From NCBI GenBank assembly GCA_018240895.1, contig JAFEEX010000025.1, positions 1 to 56,018 on the forward strand: 56,018 bases of DNA. The letters run 5' to 3'. The DNA is from Pseudomonadota bacterium (GTDB lineage: Bacteria; Pseudomonadota; Alphaproteobacteria; Sphingomonadales; Sphingomonadaceae). The first letter of the stretch is position 1, and each line of letters starts with the position of its first letter. Below the pieces are notes generated by a model. It worked only from the letters and a program-made list of their open reading frames with translations. It was not told where the DNA came from and searched no databases. Positions 33,884 through 42,422 of the stretch are shown here, in pieces. A program made the translations under genes and the position numbers.

Positions 33884-34819
33884 TCAATCAAACAGGCTCG
33901 AAACCGAACTTTCCTCGGCGATCCGGTGGATTGCCTCGCCAATCAGCGGGGCGATGGTCAGGATACGGATCTTGTCCGATGCCAGCGCGGCCGGGGTCGG
34001 CTGGATGGTGTCAGTGATCACCAGTTCCTTCAGCGCCGACTTGCTCACCCGCTCCACCGCGCTGCCCGAAAGAACGCCGTGAGTGAGGTAGGCGGTCACG
34101 CTGGCCGCGCCTTCGTCCATCAGTGCTTGGGCGGCGTTGACCAGGGTGCCGCCCGAATCGATGATGTCATCAATCAGGATGCAGTGCTGTCCGCTGACAT
34201 CGCCGATGATGTTCATCACTTCTGACGATCCCGGCTTGTCCCGCCGCTTGTCAACGATCGCCAGGGGGGCATTGTTGAGTCGTTTGGCCAGGGCACGGGC
34301 GCGCACCACGCCGCCGACATCGGGCGATACCACCATCAGATCCTTATCGCCCGCGTGGGACAGGATATCCGCCGCCATCACCGGCGCGGCATAAAGGTTG
34401 TCGGTTGGGATATCGAAGAAGCCCTGGATCTGCCCGGCGTGAAGATCAACCGCCAGCACCCGGTCAGCCCCGGCCTTGGTGATCAGGTTGGCAACCAGCT
34501 TGGCCGAGATCGGGGTGCGCGGCCCCGGCTTGCGGTCTTGCCGGGCATAGCCGAAATAGGGCAGAACCGCAGTGATCCGCTTGGCCGAAGCGCGGCGCAG
34601 CGCATCGATGCAGATCAGCAGTTCCATCAGGTTGTCATTGGCCGGAAAGCTGGTTGATTGGACCACGAAAACGTCTTCGCCGCGAACGTTCTCATGAATT
34701 TCAACGAAGACTTCCTCGTCCGCGAACCGGCGCACGTCGGCATTGGTCAGTTGCAGCTCAAGATAGCCGGCAATCGCACGCGCCAGCGGCAGGTTTGAAT
34801 TGCCCGTCAGGATCTTCAT
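33884..34819 (-). CDS. prs: Ribose-phosphate pyrophosphokinase
   Basis: 311 residues. Class I PRPP synthetase: [42 protein letters not shown], the flexible loop [45 protein letters not shown] and the ribose-5-phosphate loop [13 protein letters not shown]. It makes PRPP from ribose 5-phosphate and ATP for nucleotides, histidine and tryptophan. Separated by about 85 nt from the hisN-like gene and 94 nt from glpX. Confidence 0.96.
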   Translation of the reverse strand: MKILTGNSNLPLARAIAGYLELQLTNADVRRFADEEVFVEIHENVRGEDVFVVQSTSFPANDNLMELLICIDALRRASAKRITAVLPYFGYARQDRKPGPRTPISAKLVANLITKAGADRVLAVDLHAGQIQGFFDIPTDNLYAAPVMAADILSHAGDKDLMVVSPDVGGVVRARALAKRLNNAPLAIVDKRRDKPGSSEVMNIIGDVSGQHCILIDDIIDSGGTLVNAAQALMDEGAASVTAYLTHGVLSGSAVERVSKSALKELVITDTIQPTPAALASDKIRILTIAPLIGEAIHRIAEESSVSSLFD

Positions 34820-34913
34820 GAGTCGCCCTTCCCCGCGCTTGCCCAGTCTTGCCCGCCCTTAGCCAAGCATGGTGCGAATGCAAGGGACTGCGGAGCGGCA
34901 ACCGGCCCTGACC

Positions 34914-35897
34914 TCAACTCTTGTTGCGATGCTCGCCGGCCACCCAGCGGACCGTGCCCGAGCTGGCGCGCATCACCACCGAATGAGTGGTGATCAGGCC
35001 GTCGCGCAGGCGCTTGACCCCCTTCAGCAGCGAACCGTCGGTTACCCCGGTCGCGGCGAAGATGCAGTCGCCCTTGGCCAGTTCATCGCGGGTGTAGATC
35101 TTGTTCAGATCGGCGATTCCCCACTTGCGCGCGCGGGACCGTTCATCCTCGTTGCGGAACACCAGGCGGCCGTTGAACTGCCCGCCAACGCAGCGCAGCG
35201 CGGCCGCCGCCAGCACGCCCTCTGGCGCGCCGCCCTGGCCCATGTAAAGGTCAATGGTGGTATCGGGGTTGGTCACCGCGATCACCCCGGCAACGTCTCC
35301 GTCACCAATCAGCACCACACCGCAGCCCAGCGCGCGCAGTTCGGCAATCAGATCGGCGTGACGGGGGCGATCCAGCACGCAGACGATGATTTCGTGCGGC
35401 GCGACACCCTTGGCCGCGGCCACTGCCTTGACGTTGTCGGTCGCGCTCTTGGCAAGATCGATGATGCCATCGGGATAGCCGGGGCCAACCGCCAACTTGT
35501 CCATGTAAACGTCGGGGGCGTTGAGCAGGTTGCCTTCCTCGGCGCAGGCCAGCACCGCCAGCGCATTGGGTCCGGCCTTGGCGGTGATCGTCGTGCCCTC
35601 CAGCGGATCGAGCGCGATGTCGATCTTCGGGCCAGAGCCGATCGCGCTGCCGACCTTTTCGCCGATGAACAGCATCGGTGCCTCGTCGCGCTCACCCTCG
35701 CCGATTACCACGGTGCCGTCCATCGCCAGTTCGTTGAGCGCGGCCCGCATCGCTTCCACCGCCGCGGCATCGGCGGCCTTTTCATCGCCGCGCCCGATCA
35801 GCTTCGAGGCGCTGACCGCCGCCGCTTCGGTCACCCGGACCATTTCGAGGACGAGGACGCGGTCAAGCACCATGGAAGCGGGGGTGGAATTGCTCAT
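34914..35897 (-). CDS. glpX: Class II fructose-1,6-bisphosphatase
   Basis: 327 residues from the ATG at 35897; the open frame extends 77 codons upstream without family similarity. GlpX features: LVLEMVRVTEAAAVSASKLIGRGDEKAAD, VVIGEGERDEAPMLFIGE, IALDPLEGTTITAKAGPNALAVLA, DRPRHADLIAELRALG and YMGQGGAPEGVLAAAALRCVGG. It hydrolyses fructose 1,6-bisphosphate in gluconeogenesis with a divalent metal. In many sphingomonads glpX follows hom directly; here a gene on the opposite strand lies between. Confidence 0.95.
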   Translation of the reverse strand: MSNSTPASMVLDRVLVLEMVRVTEAAAVSASKLIGRGDEKAADAAAVEAMRAALNELAMDGTVVIGEGERDEAPMLFIGEKVGSAIGSGPKIDIALDPLEGTTITAKAGPNALAVLACAEEGNLLNAPDVYMDKLAVGPGYPDGIIDLAKSATDNVKAVAAAKGVAPHEIIVCVLDRPRHADLIAELRALGCGVVLIGDGDVAGVIAVTNPDTTIDLYMGQGGAPEGVLAAAALRCVGGQFNGRLVFRNEDERSRARKWGIADLNKIYTRDELAKGDCIFAATGVTDGSLLKGVKRLRDGLITTHSVVMRASSGTVRWVAGEHRNKS

Positions 35898-36047
35898 GTC
35901 TCGGACTGTCCTTTGCCGTAAGGTTGCATACCTATGTGGCGCGGCGCTTAGCCAGCCGGGGCGCGATTGTCGAGCGCGCGTTTGCGCGGACGCATTCATG
36001 CGCGGTTCAGTGCCGGTGGCTCTGTTTGCGCGTGGTGCAGGAGCGGG

Positions 36048-36521
36048 ATGGGTAGTGTGGCAATTCGGGCACTTGCCGTTCCGCTGTGCGCGGCACTGAT
36101 CCTGATCCCGGCTGCGGTCCATGCCCAAAGCAGCGATGGAGAGAGCGGGGATGACCGTGTGGCCGCCATGATCGCGGCGGCAAAGGACACCTACAGCGCC
36201 GTTCCGCCTCGCGCAAGTTGCCAGCCTGGCGATGATGATGAAATCGTGGTTTGCGCGCGAACCGACAGCAGCAAGTATAGGGTGCCGTCCACTGCCGAAA
36301 GCGACCCCAATTCGCTAGCGGCACGCCGCGCACGCGACGGTGCAATTCCCAGTGCTCCGGATCTTGTCCCCCAATATCACGGGGTCAGCGCGGCACGTGG
36401 CTGTTTCGTTCCACCCTGTCCGCCACCCCCGATCTACTACATTGATGTCAAGGCCCTGCCCGAAGCACCTGCGGGGTCAGACGCGGACAAAATCGCCAGG
36501 GGGGAGAAGGCTGCCCCCTGA
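36048..36521 (+). CDS. Small exported protein of unknown function between glpX and hom
   Basis: 157 residues from the ATG at 36048 (AGGAG 4 nt upstream). Signal peptide AIRALAVPLCAALILIPAAVHAQ. The mature part has DDEIVVCARTDSSKYRVPS, a motif I associate with sphingomonad small secreted proteins (EIVVCGR-type), and RGCFVPPCPPPPIYYIDVKALPEAP, with paired cysteines. No named function. It lies on the + strand between two minus-strand metabolic genes, 6 nt from the hom stop. Confidence 0.72.
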   Translation: MGSVAIRALAVPLCAALILIPAAVHAQSSDGESGDDRVAAMIAAAKDTYSAVPPRASCQPGDDDEIVVCARTDSSKYRVPSTAESDPNSLAARRARDGAIPSAPDLVPQYHGVSAARGCFVPPCPPPPIYYIDVKALPEAPAGSDADKIARGEKAAP

Positions 36522-36527
36522 AGCGCC

Positions 36528-37844
36528 TCAATCACCCAGGATGTGCATCACCAGCGGCGGCTCAGCCAGACTGTCAGAGCCGTTCAGCAGCCTTACAGCC
36601 TCACCCACCGCGCTTTCAGGCCCCTCGTGCGTGACCATGGCCACCATCACCGCACCCTGATCGCTTGACCGGCCCTTCTGGATCAGGCTTTCGATCGAGA
36701 CGCCCGCATCGCGAAACGCGGCGGTGATTTCTGCCAGCACCCCGGGCCGATCAGCCGCCATCAGCCGGACATAGGCCCTGCCGCTGCGGTGGCCGGCATC
36801 GGCGCGCGGCATCGGTTCAAGCTCTTCCACCGGCACGGAAAACGGCGCGGCGATTTCGCCCCGGGCAATGTCGATCAGGTCAGCCACAACCGCGCTGGCG
36901 GTTGGGCCTTCGCCTGCGCCGGCCCCCTGGAACAGCAGCCGACCGGAAAAATTCCCTTCTGCCACCACGGCATTGGTTGCGCCGTCGACATGGGCCAGCG
37001 GATGATCGAACGGCACCAGGTGCGGCTGGACCCGCTGGAATAATACCTTGCCTTGCGCGGTCGTCACCGTTTCGGCCATGCCGATCAGGCGGATGACATA
37101 GCCCAGCGAATCGGCCTGGGCGATGTCGGCGGCGCGCAGGCGGGTGATGCCGGCGGCATCGACCCCGGCAAAGTCCAGCTTTCCGCCAAATGCGATCGCC
37201 GCCAGGATTGACAGCTTGTGGGCCGCATCGGTCCCCTCGATATCGAAAGCCGGATCAGCCTCGGCATAACCCTTTGCCTGGGCCTCTGCCAGCACGTCGG
37301 CAAAGTCGCGCCCGGTATCCTCCATGGTGGAAAGGATGTAATTGCAGGTGCCGTTGAGGATGCCGTAAACCCGCTCGATCTCATTCGCGGCGGCCCCTTC
37401 GCGCAGGCCCTTGATCACCGGGATGCCGCCCGCCACCGCCGCCTCAAACTTCAGCGCGACCTTGGCCGCCTCAGCCTTGCCGGCCAGCTCCAGCCCGTGA
37501 TGGGCGATCATCGCCTTGTTGGCGGTGACCAGCGCCTTGCCCGCCTCGATCGTGGTGCGCGCGCAGGACAGCGCCGGGCCATCGGACCCGCCCACCAGTT
37601 CAACCACCACATCCACGTCATCGCGCTCGCCCATGATCACCATGTCATCTTCCCAGACATAGGGGGCAAGGTTGACGCCGCGATCCTTTGAGCGGTCCCG
37701 CGCACCGATCACCGTGATCTGGATCGGCCGACCGGCCCGGCGTGCGATCAGCGCGGCATTGGCTTCCACCAGGCGGATCACCCCGGCACCAACCGTGCCC
37801 AGCCCGGCCAGGGCGATACGCAGTGGTTTGGACGGTTCAGCCAT
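36528..37844 (-). CDS. hom: Homoserine dehydrogenase
   Basis: 438 residues. NAD(P)-binding IALAGLGTVGAGVIRLV at the start, VTANKAMIAHHGLELA and FEAAVAGGIPVIKGLREG, GILNGTCNYILSTME, then EADPAFDIEGTDAAHKLSILA with the catalytic Lys and Asp. The C-terminal ACT domain (AYVRLMAADRPGVLAEITAAFRDAGVSIESLIQ) implies feedback control by an amino acid, usually threonine. It reduces aspartate semialdehyde to homoserine for threonine, methionine and isoleucine. Confidence 0.95.
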   Translation of the reverse strand: MAEPSKPLRIALAGLGTVGAGVIRLVEANAALIARRAGRPIQITVIGARDRSKDRGVNLAPYVWEDDMVIMGERDDVDVVVELVGGSDGPALSCARTTIEAGKALVTANKAMIAHHGLELAGKAEAAKVALKFEAAVAGGIPVIKGLREGAAANEIERVYGILNGTCNYILSTMEDTGRDFADVLAEAQAKGYAEADPAFDIEGTDAAHKLSILAAIAFGGKLDFAGVDAAGITRLRAADIAQADSLGYVIRLIGMAETVTTAQGKVLFQRVQPHLVPFDHPLAHVDGATNAVVAEGNFSGRLLFQGAGAGEGPTASAVVADLIDIARGEIAAPFSVPVEELEPMPRADAGHRSGRAYVRLMAADRPGVLAEITAAFRDAGVSIESLIQKGRSSDQGAVMVAMVTHEGPESAVGEAVRLLNGSDSLAEPPLVMHILGD

Positions 37845-37927
37845 GGAATTCCCCTGTTCGCGGTGGCTCGCCCCTTAGGCAGGGCGGACACGCGCAGCAA
37901 GCATTGATGGGGCGTAACGCCGCGGCC

Positions 37928-38779
37928 CTAGCTGCGGGTCCGCTCGCATGGGCCAAGCTGGCTGATCGCGGCGCGATAATCCCGCGCGGCGGCTGCGCGA
38001 TCTTCCACAGAATCGGAAATGTTCGCCCGGGCCGGCAACTGCTGCGGAAGGAAGCAAGCCAGTCTGTACCAGGCCAGCGTATCGCGCGCGGGCAGGCCGC
38101 CACTATCGCCGACCACTTCAGAAAACGATGCGCTGAAGCGCGGCGGGCCGCCGGGGCTGCGCGCCACGGTCAGCGCCGAAGGTTCGCCGCTGGCGGTGGC
38201 CAGGAATATCTGGGTTTCACCGGCATCGGCCAGATTGCCGGGAACGTGCAGGGCCTCGCGCACGCCGGTCACCTTCTGCGGTGCGCCGGGCGCATAGAGT
38301 TCGGCCAGGATGGCCTTGATTCGCGTTTCCAGCGCGGCATCCCAGGCAAGCTGGGCATCGGGCGCCACCAGTTGCAGTTCCGCCGGCCGTCCGGCAACGG
38401 GCCGGGCGAACAGGATCACACTCTTCTTCTTGAGCGAAGGAAGCTTGCCGCGCGGATCAAGCCGCAGATCGGCAAGATAGGAAAGCTGTTCGCCAAGGCC
38501 GCGATTACCGGCGATCAGCGCCTCGGTCCGCGCCTCGATATAAACGCGCGCCCAGCCGGGCCGCACCCCCGCCGCCCGCGCTGGCTCGAGCGCAATGACT
38601 TTGCGTACCTGCGCCTTGATGACCAGCGGGGTCTGATCGGACAGATCCGCCAGATCGGCATAGGTCGGGGCGGGAAGAATCACAGCGCTTTGCCGCGAAT
38701 CAGCGGCGTGAGCAGCCCCTTGCGCCGTGAGTGCCACCGCGGCAAAGGTCCAGAAAAATGACAATCCATGCGTATTCAT
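37928..38779 (-). CDS. Secreted protein of unknown function
   Basis: 283 residues from the ATG at 38779 (AGGAG 5 nt upstream). Signal peptide MNTHGLSFFWTFAAVALTAQGAAHA. The mature part contains LVIKAQVRKVIALEPARAAGVRPGWARVYIEARTEALIAG, which looks like a small OB/beta domain, and SVILFARPVAGRPAELQLVAPDAQLAWDAALETRIKAILAEL. I do not recognise a named family. A conserved sphingomonad periplasmic protein is plausible. Upstream of hom on the same strand, 83 nt away. Confidence 0.7.
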   Translation of the reverse strand: MNTHGLSFFWTFAAVALTAQGAAHAADSRQSAVILPAPTYADLADLSDQTPLVIKAQVRKVIALEPARAAGVRPGWARVYIEARTEALIAGNRGLGEQLSYLADLRLDPRGKLPSLKKKSVILFARPVAGRPAELQLVAPDAQLAWDAALETRIKAILAELYAPGAPQKVTGVREALHVPGNLADAGETQIFLATASGEPSALTVARSPGGPPRFSASFSEVVGDSGGLPARDTLAWYRLACFLPQQLPARANISDSVEDRAAAARDYRAAISQLGPCERTRS

Positions 38780-38856
38780 TGATGCTCCTGCCTGGCGCCA
38801 TGACGGCAACCCGGATACGAAATTACGGGAATCAGCGGAACTGCGTCGCACTTTTG

Positions 38857-38884
38857 ATCTTAACAGGGGTGAATTCGGCGTTAA
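38857..38884 (-). promoter_or_regulatory. Candidate promoter of the secreted protein gene
   Basis: On the minus strand TTAACG (38884-38879), 16-nt spacer, TAAGAT (38862-38857), about 78 nt upstream of the ATG. Each hexamer is 4 of 6, so this is tentative. The gap 38780-39114 (335 nt) otherwise holds no supported gene; a CCGGGC-TACT-GCCCGG stem lies near its right end. Confidence 0.35.
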
Positions 38885-39003
38885 TGGATAAAGCGTTGCG
38901 CACCCGCTTTGTCGCGGTTAAAGCACGGAGGAAACCGGGCCACAAAAAATACAGGGCCCGCGATCTGGTTCAGCCCGTATATCGGGAGCAGGCTGGCCCC
39001 GGA

Positions 39004-39030
39004 TTGACCGACAGGGTGGAATAATAAGAA
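39004..39030 (+). promoter_or_regulatory. Candidate promoter of the tonB-exbB-exbD operon
   Basis: TTGACC (39004-39009) is 5 of 6 for a -35. The -10 is unclear: TAAGAA at 39025-39030 gives a short 15-nt spacer. The AT-rich ATAATAAGAATT run supports a start near here, about 75-85 nt upstream of the tonB-like ATG. Confidence 0.35.
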
Positions 39031-39114
39031 TTGGGGCGTGCGGATCCGTTTTGCGGGTCTGTACGTCGGGTCCGGGCTACTGCCCGGTGGGATTGTTAGG
39101 AGTGGTGTGGCTGA

Positions 39115-39777
39115 ATGTCTTACGCAGATCGTGATAGAACCGCGGAAAACGCTGTTGGCGTGGTGATTTCCACTATACTCCTGGTCTTGATTGGCTTGGG
39201 TCTGTGGATCGGGTTGCGGACCGAGGGCTTTCAGAAGATCATCAAGAGGGTGACTACTGTCGATATCAAGAAGGACGAGCCGAAGAAGGAGCCGCCGCCG
39301 CCGCCCAAGCAAAAGGCTGCTGCGCCGCCCATCGTCGCGCCGCCGGTGAAGATCAACGTCAACGTGGCGCCGCCGCCGATCACGACGGTCACGACGCCGC
39401 CGCCGGTTGCGCCGGTGGTTCCGGTCATCGCGCCGCCTGCGCCGGTTGCCGCACCGCCGCCGCCACCGCCCAAGTTTCAGCCCAAGACCCCGCAACCCAA
39501 GGGCAACCCCGGCAACTGGGCGAATTCCAACGACTATCCTTCGGGGCCGCTTCGCCGCGAAGAGCAGGGTGTCACCCGCATTCGCGTTGGTGTGGGGGCG
39601 GACGGCCGGGTCACCTCGTGCGACGTGACAGGATCGAGCGGATCGAGCGAACTCGATTCCACCACCTGCTCGCTGATCACCCGTCGTGGCCGGTTCTCTC
39701 CGGCGACCGATGGTGAAGGCAATCCGGTTTCCGGCACGTGGACAAGTTCGATTCGCTGGCAGATCCCGAAGGATTGA
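39115..39777 (+). CDS. tonB: TonB-like energy transducer
   Basis: 220 residues. One N-terminal transmembrane helix (VGVVISTILLVLIGLGLWIGL, about 14-34), then an EPKKEPPPPPKQK and Pro/Val-rich periplasmic spacer (52-125) and a C-terminal TonB domain (PSGPLRREEQGVTRIRVGVGADGRVTSCDVTGSSGSSELDSTTCSLITRRGRFSPA). It transmits proton-motive force to outer membrane receptors. The SxxxH helix motif of classical TonB is not evident. First gene of a tonB-exbB-exbD-exbD unit. Confidence 0.88.
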   Translation: MSYADRDRTAENAVGVVISTILLVLIGLGLWIGLRTEGFQKIIKRVTTVDIKKDEPKKEPPPPPKQKAAAPPIVAPPVKINVNVAPPPITTVTTPPPVAPVVPVIAPPAPVAAPPPPPPKFQPKTPQPKGNPGNWANSNDYPSGPLRREEQGVTRIRVGVGADGRVTSCDVTGSSGSSELDSTTCSLITRRGRFSPATDGEGNPVSGTWTSSIRWQIPKD

Positions 39778-39857
39778 TTTCGTTTGTGCGGCCTTGCCGG
39801 GCTGCAGATCTGGGTACTGGTTTTTTAAGACTTAAATTCTCTTGAGAGGACTATCGC

Positions 39858-40625
39858 ATGGTTTTTGAACTTCTTACCGCTGCAGCCAACGCGGCCCCGC
39901 AGAACAAGTTCGGCTTCTCCGAAATGATGTTCCCGGATGGAAAGCCCAACTGGATCGCGCTGATCGTGGCCGCCATTCTGGCGATCATGTCGTTCGGTTC
40001 GTTCTTCATCCTGTTCACCAAGTGGGCTGAGCAGAACAAGATTCTGGGCCAGTACCGCGATTTGCGCGGCAGCTTCTGGCGCGCCGGGTCTCTCAAGGAA
40101 GGCGCTGCCAAGCTCGAAAAGAACAGCGCCTGGCGCCAGGTCGTCGATGATGGCCTGTCTGCGGAAGAACAGCACAGCAAGATGGTCAACGAAACCGACG
40201 CACATGAATGGCTGCTTGGCTCGCTGGCGCGTTCGGAAGCTTCGATCAATGCCCGTCTTGCCGGCGGACTGCCGTTCCTCGCTACTGTTGGCGCGACATC
40301 GCCGTTCATCGGTCTGTTCGGTACCGTTGTCGGCATCTACCGCGCGCTGATCGCGATCGGCATTGCCGGTTCGGCTTCGATCGACAAGGTGGCCGGTCCG
40401 GTCGGTGAAGCGCTGATCATGACCGCAATCGGTCTGCTCGTCGCGGTGCCTGCGGTGCTTGCCTACAACTACCTGCAGGCTCGCAATAAGCGTATCGCCG
40501 AACTGCTTTCGGGCTTCTCGACTGACGTGCTGGCGAACATCAACTCGAAGGGCGCGGTTCGTCCGGCCGTGTCGGCTGCCCCGGCCGCCGCCAAACCGGC
40601 TGCTGCCCCCGCCGCCAAGAACTAA
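39858..40625 (+). CDS. exbB: MotA/TolQ/ExbB proton channel protein
   Basis: 255 residues. Three membrane helices: WIALIVAAILAIMSFGSFFILF (about 31-52), AGGLPFLATVGATSPFIGLFGTVVGIYRAL (about 133-165) and VGEALIMTAIGLLVAVPAVLAYNYL (about 178-203). The second and third carry the conserved Thr/Gly proton-channel motifs. The C-terminal tail is Ala/Pro-rich (AAPAAAKPAAAPAAKN). It forms the pentameric stator of the TonB motor. A 17-bp hairpin separates it from exbD. Confidence 0.92.
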   Translation: MVFELLTAAANAAPQNKFGFSEMMFPDGKPNWIALIVAAILAIMSFGSFFILFTKWAEQNKILGQYRDLRGSFWRAGSLKEGAAKLEKNSAWRQVVDDGLSAEEQHSKMVNETDAHEWLLGSLARSEASINARLAGGLPFLATVGATSPFIGLFGTVVGIYRALIAIGIAGSASIDKVAGPVGEALIMTAIGLLVAVPAVLAYNYLQARNKRIAELLSGFSTDVLANINSKGAVRPAVSAAPAAAKPAAAPAAKN

Positions 40626-40633
40626 GTCGCCAT

Positions 40634-40672
40634 GCCGCAGGCGCTGCGGGATAAGCCCGCAGCGCCTGCGGC
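40634..40672 (+). repeat. 17-bp perfect hairpin between exbB and exbD
   Basis: GCCGCAGGCGCTGCGGG (40634-40650), loop ATAAG, then its exact complement (40656-40672), beginning 9 nt after the exbB stop. No T-run follows, so it is more likely an RNA-processing or stability element than a full terminator. A second imperfect stem (GGTCCGG with CCGGACC) follows. It may set exbB above exbD, in keeping with the 5:2 motor stoichiometry. Confidence 0.6.
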
Positions 40673-40746
40673 CAGGTCCGGCCGGGCGCAGGCCCCAGGG
40701 CAACCGCCCGGACCAACCGTGAATTTCCAAGGATAGGATTTAACTC

Positions 40747-41283
40747 ATGGCGATTTCGACGGGCGGATCCGGCGGCGACGAAAGGCCGATGTCGGACATC
40801 AACACCACGCCCCTCGTGGACGTGATGCTGGTGCTCCTGATCATCTTCCTGATCGCGGTTCCGGTCGCGATCCAGACGATCCAGAAGCTGCATGTCCCGA
40901 TTATGGTTTCGCAGGAATCGAAGAACAAGGTCGAAAACCTGCTGTTGACTGTCAGCACCACTGATTCGGCTGGCCGGTCTGCGGGCGATCCCGGGTTTGA
41001 AGGTGCCTCGCTGGGCGGGGAATGCCGCATCTATTTCAACAACATCACACCGGTCGATTCGAACGAACTGCGTGACATGGCCTTCAAGCGGCTTGACTCC
41101 ATCGTCAAGCGCGCAGGCGGCCCCGAGGCGCTGCGTGACAACCCCGAAATGGTGCCCCAGGTGCACATTCGCGGCGACGTGAATGCCCCGTGGCGCTGCA
41201 TTGCGGGCGCGGTCTACAACGTGCAGATTTCGGGCTACCCGACTGTCGGCTTCATTTCGACCCCGGTTGATCCGAACGGTTGA
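40747..41283 (+). CDS. exbD: ExbD/TolR family protein, first copy
   Basis: 178 residues. Short cytoplasmic N-terminus, one transmembrane helix with the proton-carrying Asp in [29 protein letters not shown] (about 17-45), then a periplasmic domain longer than usual, with a cysteine pair (GECRIYF and WRCIAGAV). The ExbD dimer sits in the ExbB pore. Downstream of exbB by 121 nt, including a strong hairpin. Confidence 0.92.
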   Translation: MAISTGGSGGDERPMSDINTTPLVDVMLVLLIIFLIAVPVAIQTIQKLHVPIMVSQESKNKVENLLLTVSTTDSAGRSAGDPGFEGASLGGECRIYFNNITPVDSNELRDMAFKRLDSIVKRAGGPEALRDNPEMVPQVHIRGDVNAPWRCIAGAVYNVQISGYPTVGFISTPVDPNG

Positions 41284-41321
41284 TCCGCGGTTCTGGCCAG
41301 TATTTTTAGGAGTATCGCACC

Positions 41322-41777
41322 ATGGCAATGTCAGGCGGCAAGGATGATGGCTCGCCGATGATGGAAATGAACACGACGCCGTTGATCGACGTCATGCTCG
41401 TTCTGCTCATCATGTTCATCATCACCATCCCGGTGGCAACGCACGCGGTCAATATCGACCTGCCCAACCCGTCGGCTCCGCCGCCGGACACGATTATCAA
41501 GCGTGACAAGAACAAACTGGTGATTCTGCCCGACGGTACGATCCTGTGGAACAACACCCCGATGAATCAGAGCCAGTTGATGGGCGCGCTGCAAGCGACG
41601 CTGGCGATCAAGCCTGAACCGGAACTGCAGTTCCAGCCGGATCCGCAGGCACCTTATGATACCGCTGCCAAGGTGCTGAAGATTATCAAGGGCTCGGGCG
41701 TGACTGCATTCGGTTTTGTCGGAAACGAACAATATTCTGAATTCGGCAAGGCACCGAACGCACCGAAAGCGCAGTAA
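41322..41777 (+). CDS. exbD: ExbD/TolR family protein, second copy
   Basis: 151 residues. [31 protein letters not shown] carries the membrane helix and essential Asp. The periplasmic domain (VNIDLPNPSAPPPDTI, LWNNTPMNQSQLMGALQATLAIKPEPELQFQPDPQAPYDTAAKVLKIIKGSGVTAFGFVGNEQY) is a compact ExbD fold. AGGAG precedes the start. The operon ends here at a strong terminator. Confidence 0.92.
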   Translation: MAMSGGKDDGSPMMEMNTTPLIDVMLVLLIMFIITIPVATHAVNIDLPNPSAPPPDTIIKRDKNKLVILPDGTILWNNTPMNQSQLMGALQATLAIKPEPELQFQPDPQAPYDTAAKVLKIIKGSGVTAFGFVGNEQYSEFGKAPNAPKAQ

Positions 41778-41800
41778 GCCCGATCATATCACGAATGGCC

Positions 41801-41828
41801 GGGGGCGGAGCGATCCGCCCCCTTTTTT
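41801..41828 (+). terminator. Rho-independent terminator of the tonB-exbB-exbD-exbD operon
   Basis: GGGGGCGGA (41801-41809), loop GCGA, TCCGCCCCC (41814-41822), then TTTTTT. A perfect 9-bp stem and U-run, so the third exbD downstream needs its own promoter. Confidence 0.92.
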
Positions 41829-41919
41829 GTTCGCTGCATGGGCGTCCCGCGAAGGCTGATCCCGCAGACGCCGGACTGGAAGTGGGAATGACGCAAATTC
41901 CGGGAACGCTTGATAGTAA

Positions 41920-41938
41920 AATGTTATACTATAACATT
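41920..41938. promoter_or_regulatory. Zur-like palindrome in the promoter region of the third exbD
   Basis: AATGTTATACTATAACATT, two perfect 9-bp arms around one central base. It equals the core of the proteobacterial zinc uptake regulator (Zur) box, usually written GAAATGTTATANTATAACATTTC. It overlaps likely promoter elements (TTGATA at 41910-41915 with TAACAT at 41932-41937, 16-nt spacer; TATACT inside the box), fitting repression when zinc is plentiful. The start codon is 32 nt downstream. Confidence 0.72.
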
Positions 41939-41969
41939 CGAACGTGTAGACATCGGGAAAGGAAACGTC

Positions 41970-42422
41970 ATGGCTGCAACCCTGTCCGTTCCGGACGCAC
42001 CCCTGGCAGAGATGAACACCACGCCGCTCATCGACGTTCTGCTCGTGCTGCTGATCATGTTCATCATGTCTGTCCCGGTTGCCGCCAACATTACCCCGGT
42101 TGACCTGCCAAGCCCCGATACCGCCGCAGCGCGCCCGATTCAGGCGCAGAATACCTTGTCGATCACGCCGGTCGGAACGATCCTGTGGAACGGAAACGCT
42201 GTATCGGAAGCAACCCTTGCGGTGACCCTGGCTTCGCTGGTTCACCTCAGGCCGGAACCGCTGGTGCGATTTCAGCCGAATGCCCAGGCACCCTATGGCA
42301 CTTCGGCGCGGGTACTGCACATAGTCAAGCAATCGGGCATCGCCAGCTTCGCCTTCTCGGAAAACGAGCGGTACGGACAGTTCACGAAGGCAGCGCCAGT
42401 CCGCCAAACCCTCGCCCGCTAA
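41970..42422 (+). CDS. exbD: ExbD/TolR family protein, third copy, separately controlled
   Basis: 150 residues from the ATG at 41970, with GGGAAAGGAAA upstream. MNTTPLIDVLLVLLIMFIMSVPVAANI holds the helix and essential Asp. The periplasmic part closely parallels the second copy (ITPVDLPSPD, LWNGNAVSEATLAVTLASLVHLRPEPLVRFQPNAQAPYGTSARVLHIVKQSGIASFAFSENERYGQFTKA), so it looks like a local duplicate. It lies after the operon terminator behind a Zur-like box, which suggests a zinc-starvation ExbD. Its stop overlaps the helicase stop tail to tail. Confidence 0.88.
   Translation: MAATLSVPDAPLAEMNTTPLIDVLLVLLIMFIMSVPVAANITPVDLPSPDTAAARPIQAQNTLSITPVGTILWNGNAVSEATLAVTLASLVHLRPEPLVRFQPNAQAPYGTSARVLHIVKQSGIASFAFSENERYGQFTKAAPVRQTLAR

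Noticed and set aside
41920-41938. Reading the palindrome as a Fur (iron) box
   Set aside because: Fur boxes follow GATAATGATAATCATTATC; this sequence lacks GATAAT repeats and fits the Zur core ATGTTATANTATAACAT base for base.
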